Part shown: positions 4,778 through 5,088 of the stretch, piece after piece
How positions within the stretch are numbered: the first letter of the stretch is position 1
Layout: every line of letters starts with the position of its first letter
NCBI GenBank assembly: GCA_024277475.1
Contig: JAJRVC010000163.1
Location: 1 to 5,088, forward strand
Origin: Deltaproteobacteria bacterium
GTDB taxonomy: Bacteria; Desulfobacterota; Desulfobacteria; Desulfobacterales; JAFDCJ01
DNA: 5,088 nt
Direction of reading: 5' to 3'
Position numbers and translations under genes: made by a program
The notes under the pieces: model-generated
What the model saw: only the letters and a program-made list of their open reading frames with translations
Databases searched by the model: none
What the model was told of the DNA's origin: nothing

Positions 4778-5088
4778 ATGACAAACATTATTGCGCACGG
4801 AGGCATCTCCCGCCGCAACAAACGCATGGTCCAATTCAGCCTGCTGGCGGTGGCGACAGACATTGGACTGATAGGTACAGAACTGGCTATCGGGCTGAAT
4901 CCACTCACGGATATAGCGCAACGGCCTTTTTTGTACCTGTATGTGTTTTTGGGTACCATAACAGCCTTCGGTATCTTCGGGGCGATGGTCGGCTCCCGTG
5001 AAGATCTACTGGAGGAGATGGCGCTGCACGATTCACTTACCGGACTGTTTAACATGCGCTATCTGCAGATGCGCCTGGACGAAGAACT
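4778..5088 (+). CDS. Membrane-anchored GGDEF protein (diguanylate cyclase-like), 5' part
   Basis: The first 103 residues are visible and the gene runs off the window. A cytoplasmic N-terminus with RRNKR (12-16) precedes two predicted membrane segments, ~18-38 and ~51-71. A short linker, SREDLLEEMALH, then leads into DSLTGLFNMRYLQMRL at 85-100, the opening helix of a GGDEF domain (the family signature is D-x-LTGL-x-N). The GG(D/E)EF active site lies beyond the edge, so synthesis of cyclic di-GMP is predicted but not shown. ATG 4778 is preferred because it sits just before the plausible N-terminus. GTG 4745 in the same frame would add 11 residues. Neither has a strong Shine-Dalgarno sequence at normal spacing, so the start is uncertain. 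The ATPase remnant lies directly upstream on the same strand. Confidence 0.85.
   Translation, partial: MTNIIAHGGISRRNKRMVQFSLLAVATDIGLIGTELAIGLNPLTDIAQRPFLYLYVFLGTITAFGIFGAMVGSREDLLEEMALHDSLTGLFNMRYLQMRLDEE

Noticed and set aside
4738..5055. Minus-strand ORF of 105 residues
   Set aside because: It lies opposite the GGDEF gene, whose membrane segments and DSLTGLFN motif are clear; its serine/proline-rich content is typical of a shadow.

Overview
The window looks like an accessory stretch of a sulfate-reducer-type deltaproteobacterial (Desulfobacterota, probably Desulfobacterales) genome. That placement is an inference. It rests on the gene families present (UspE-like protein, DHH/CBS protein, bacterial eRF1-like protein, BON protein, P-type ATPase, GGDEF protein) and on AT-containing intergenic repeats (CTAAAGTG and TGAAC arrays). 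No rRNA, tRNA, integrase, IS transposase or CRISPR array is visible.

Layout. 1-388 has no intact gene and is packed with repeats: two short hairpins, a 10-bp-periodic CTAAA array that forms one arm of an inverted-repeat element, a long imperfect stem-loop, and an array of seven TGAAC pentamers. This runs into 389-724, the C-terminal third of a UspE-type universal stress protein with no normal start and its N-terminus missing. 852-2150 encodes a DHH/DHHA1 phosphoesterase fused to two CBS domains. It is followed 36 bp later by 2187-3233, a bacterial archaeo-eukaryotic release factor (baeRF/eRF1-like) protein, and the two probably form an operon. 3234-3486 is intergenic and carries a second, inverted copy of the repeat core seen near position 130. 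3487-4002 encodes a secreted protein with two BON domains. 4003-4224 is intergenic with a strong nested stem-loop. 4225-4658 (perhaps to 4729) is the wreck of a P2-type cation ATPase: its first ~46 codons are joined directly to its last ~95 codons, with several frameshifts. From 4778 to the window edge runs the start of a membrane-anchored GGDEF (diguanylate cyclase-like) protein.

How they might work together. The intact pair DHH-CBS plus eRF1-like protein joins a predicted nucleotidase or nanoRNase under adenylate-sensing CBS control with a predicted ribosome-associated peptidyl-tRNA hydrolase or rescue factor. Remnants or relatives of stress genes (Usp, BON, cation ATPase) lie on both sides. 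The most interesting reading is an energy-stress or translation-quality module in a decaying, repeat-rich neighbourhood. The eRF1-like protein appears to lack the usual catalytic-loop glutamine and the zinc-binding insert, so it may bind ribosomes without acting as a hydrolase. These functional links are inferences. The family assignments come from motifs read directly in the translations.
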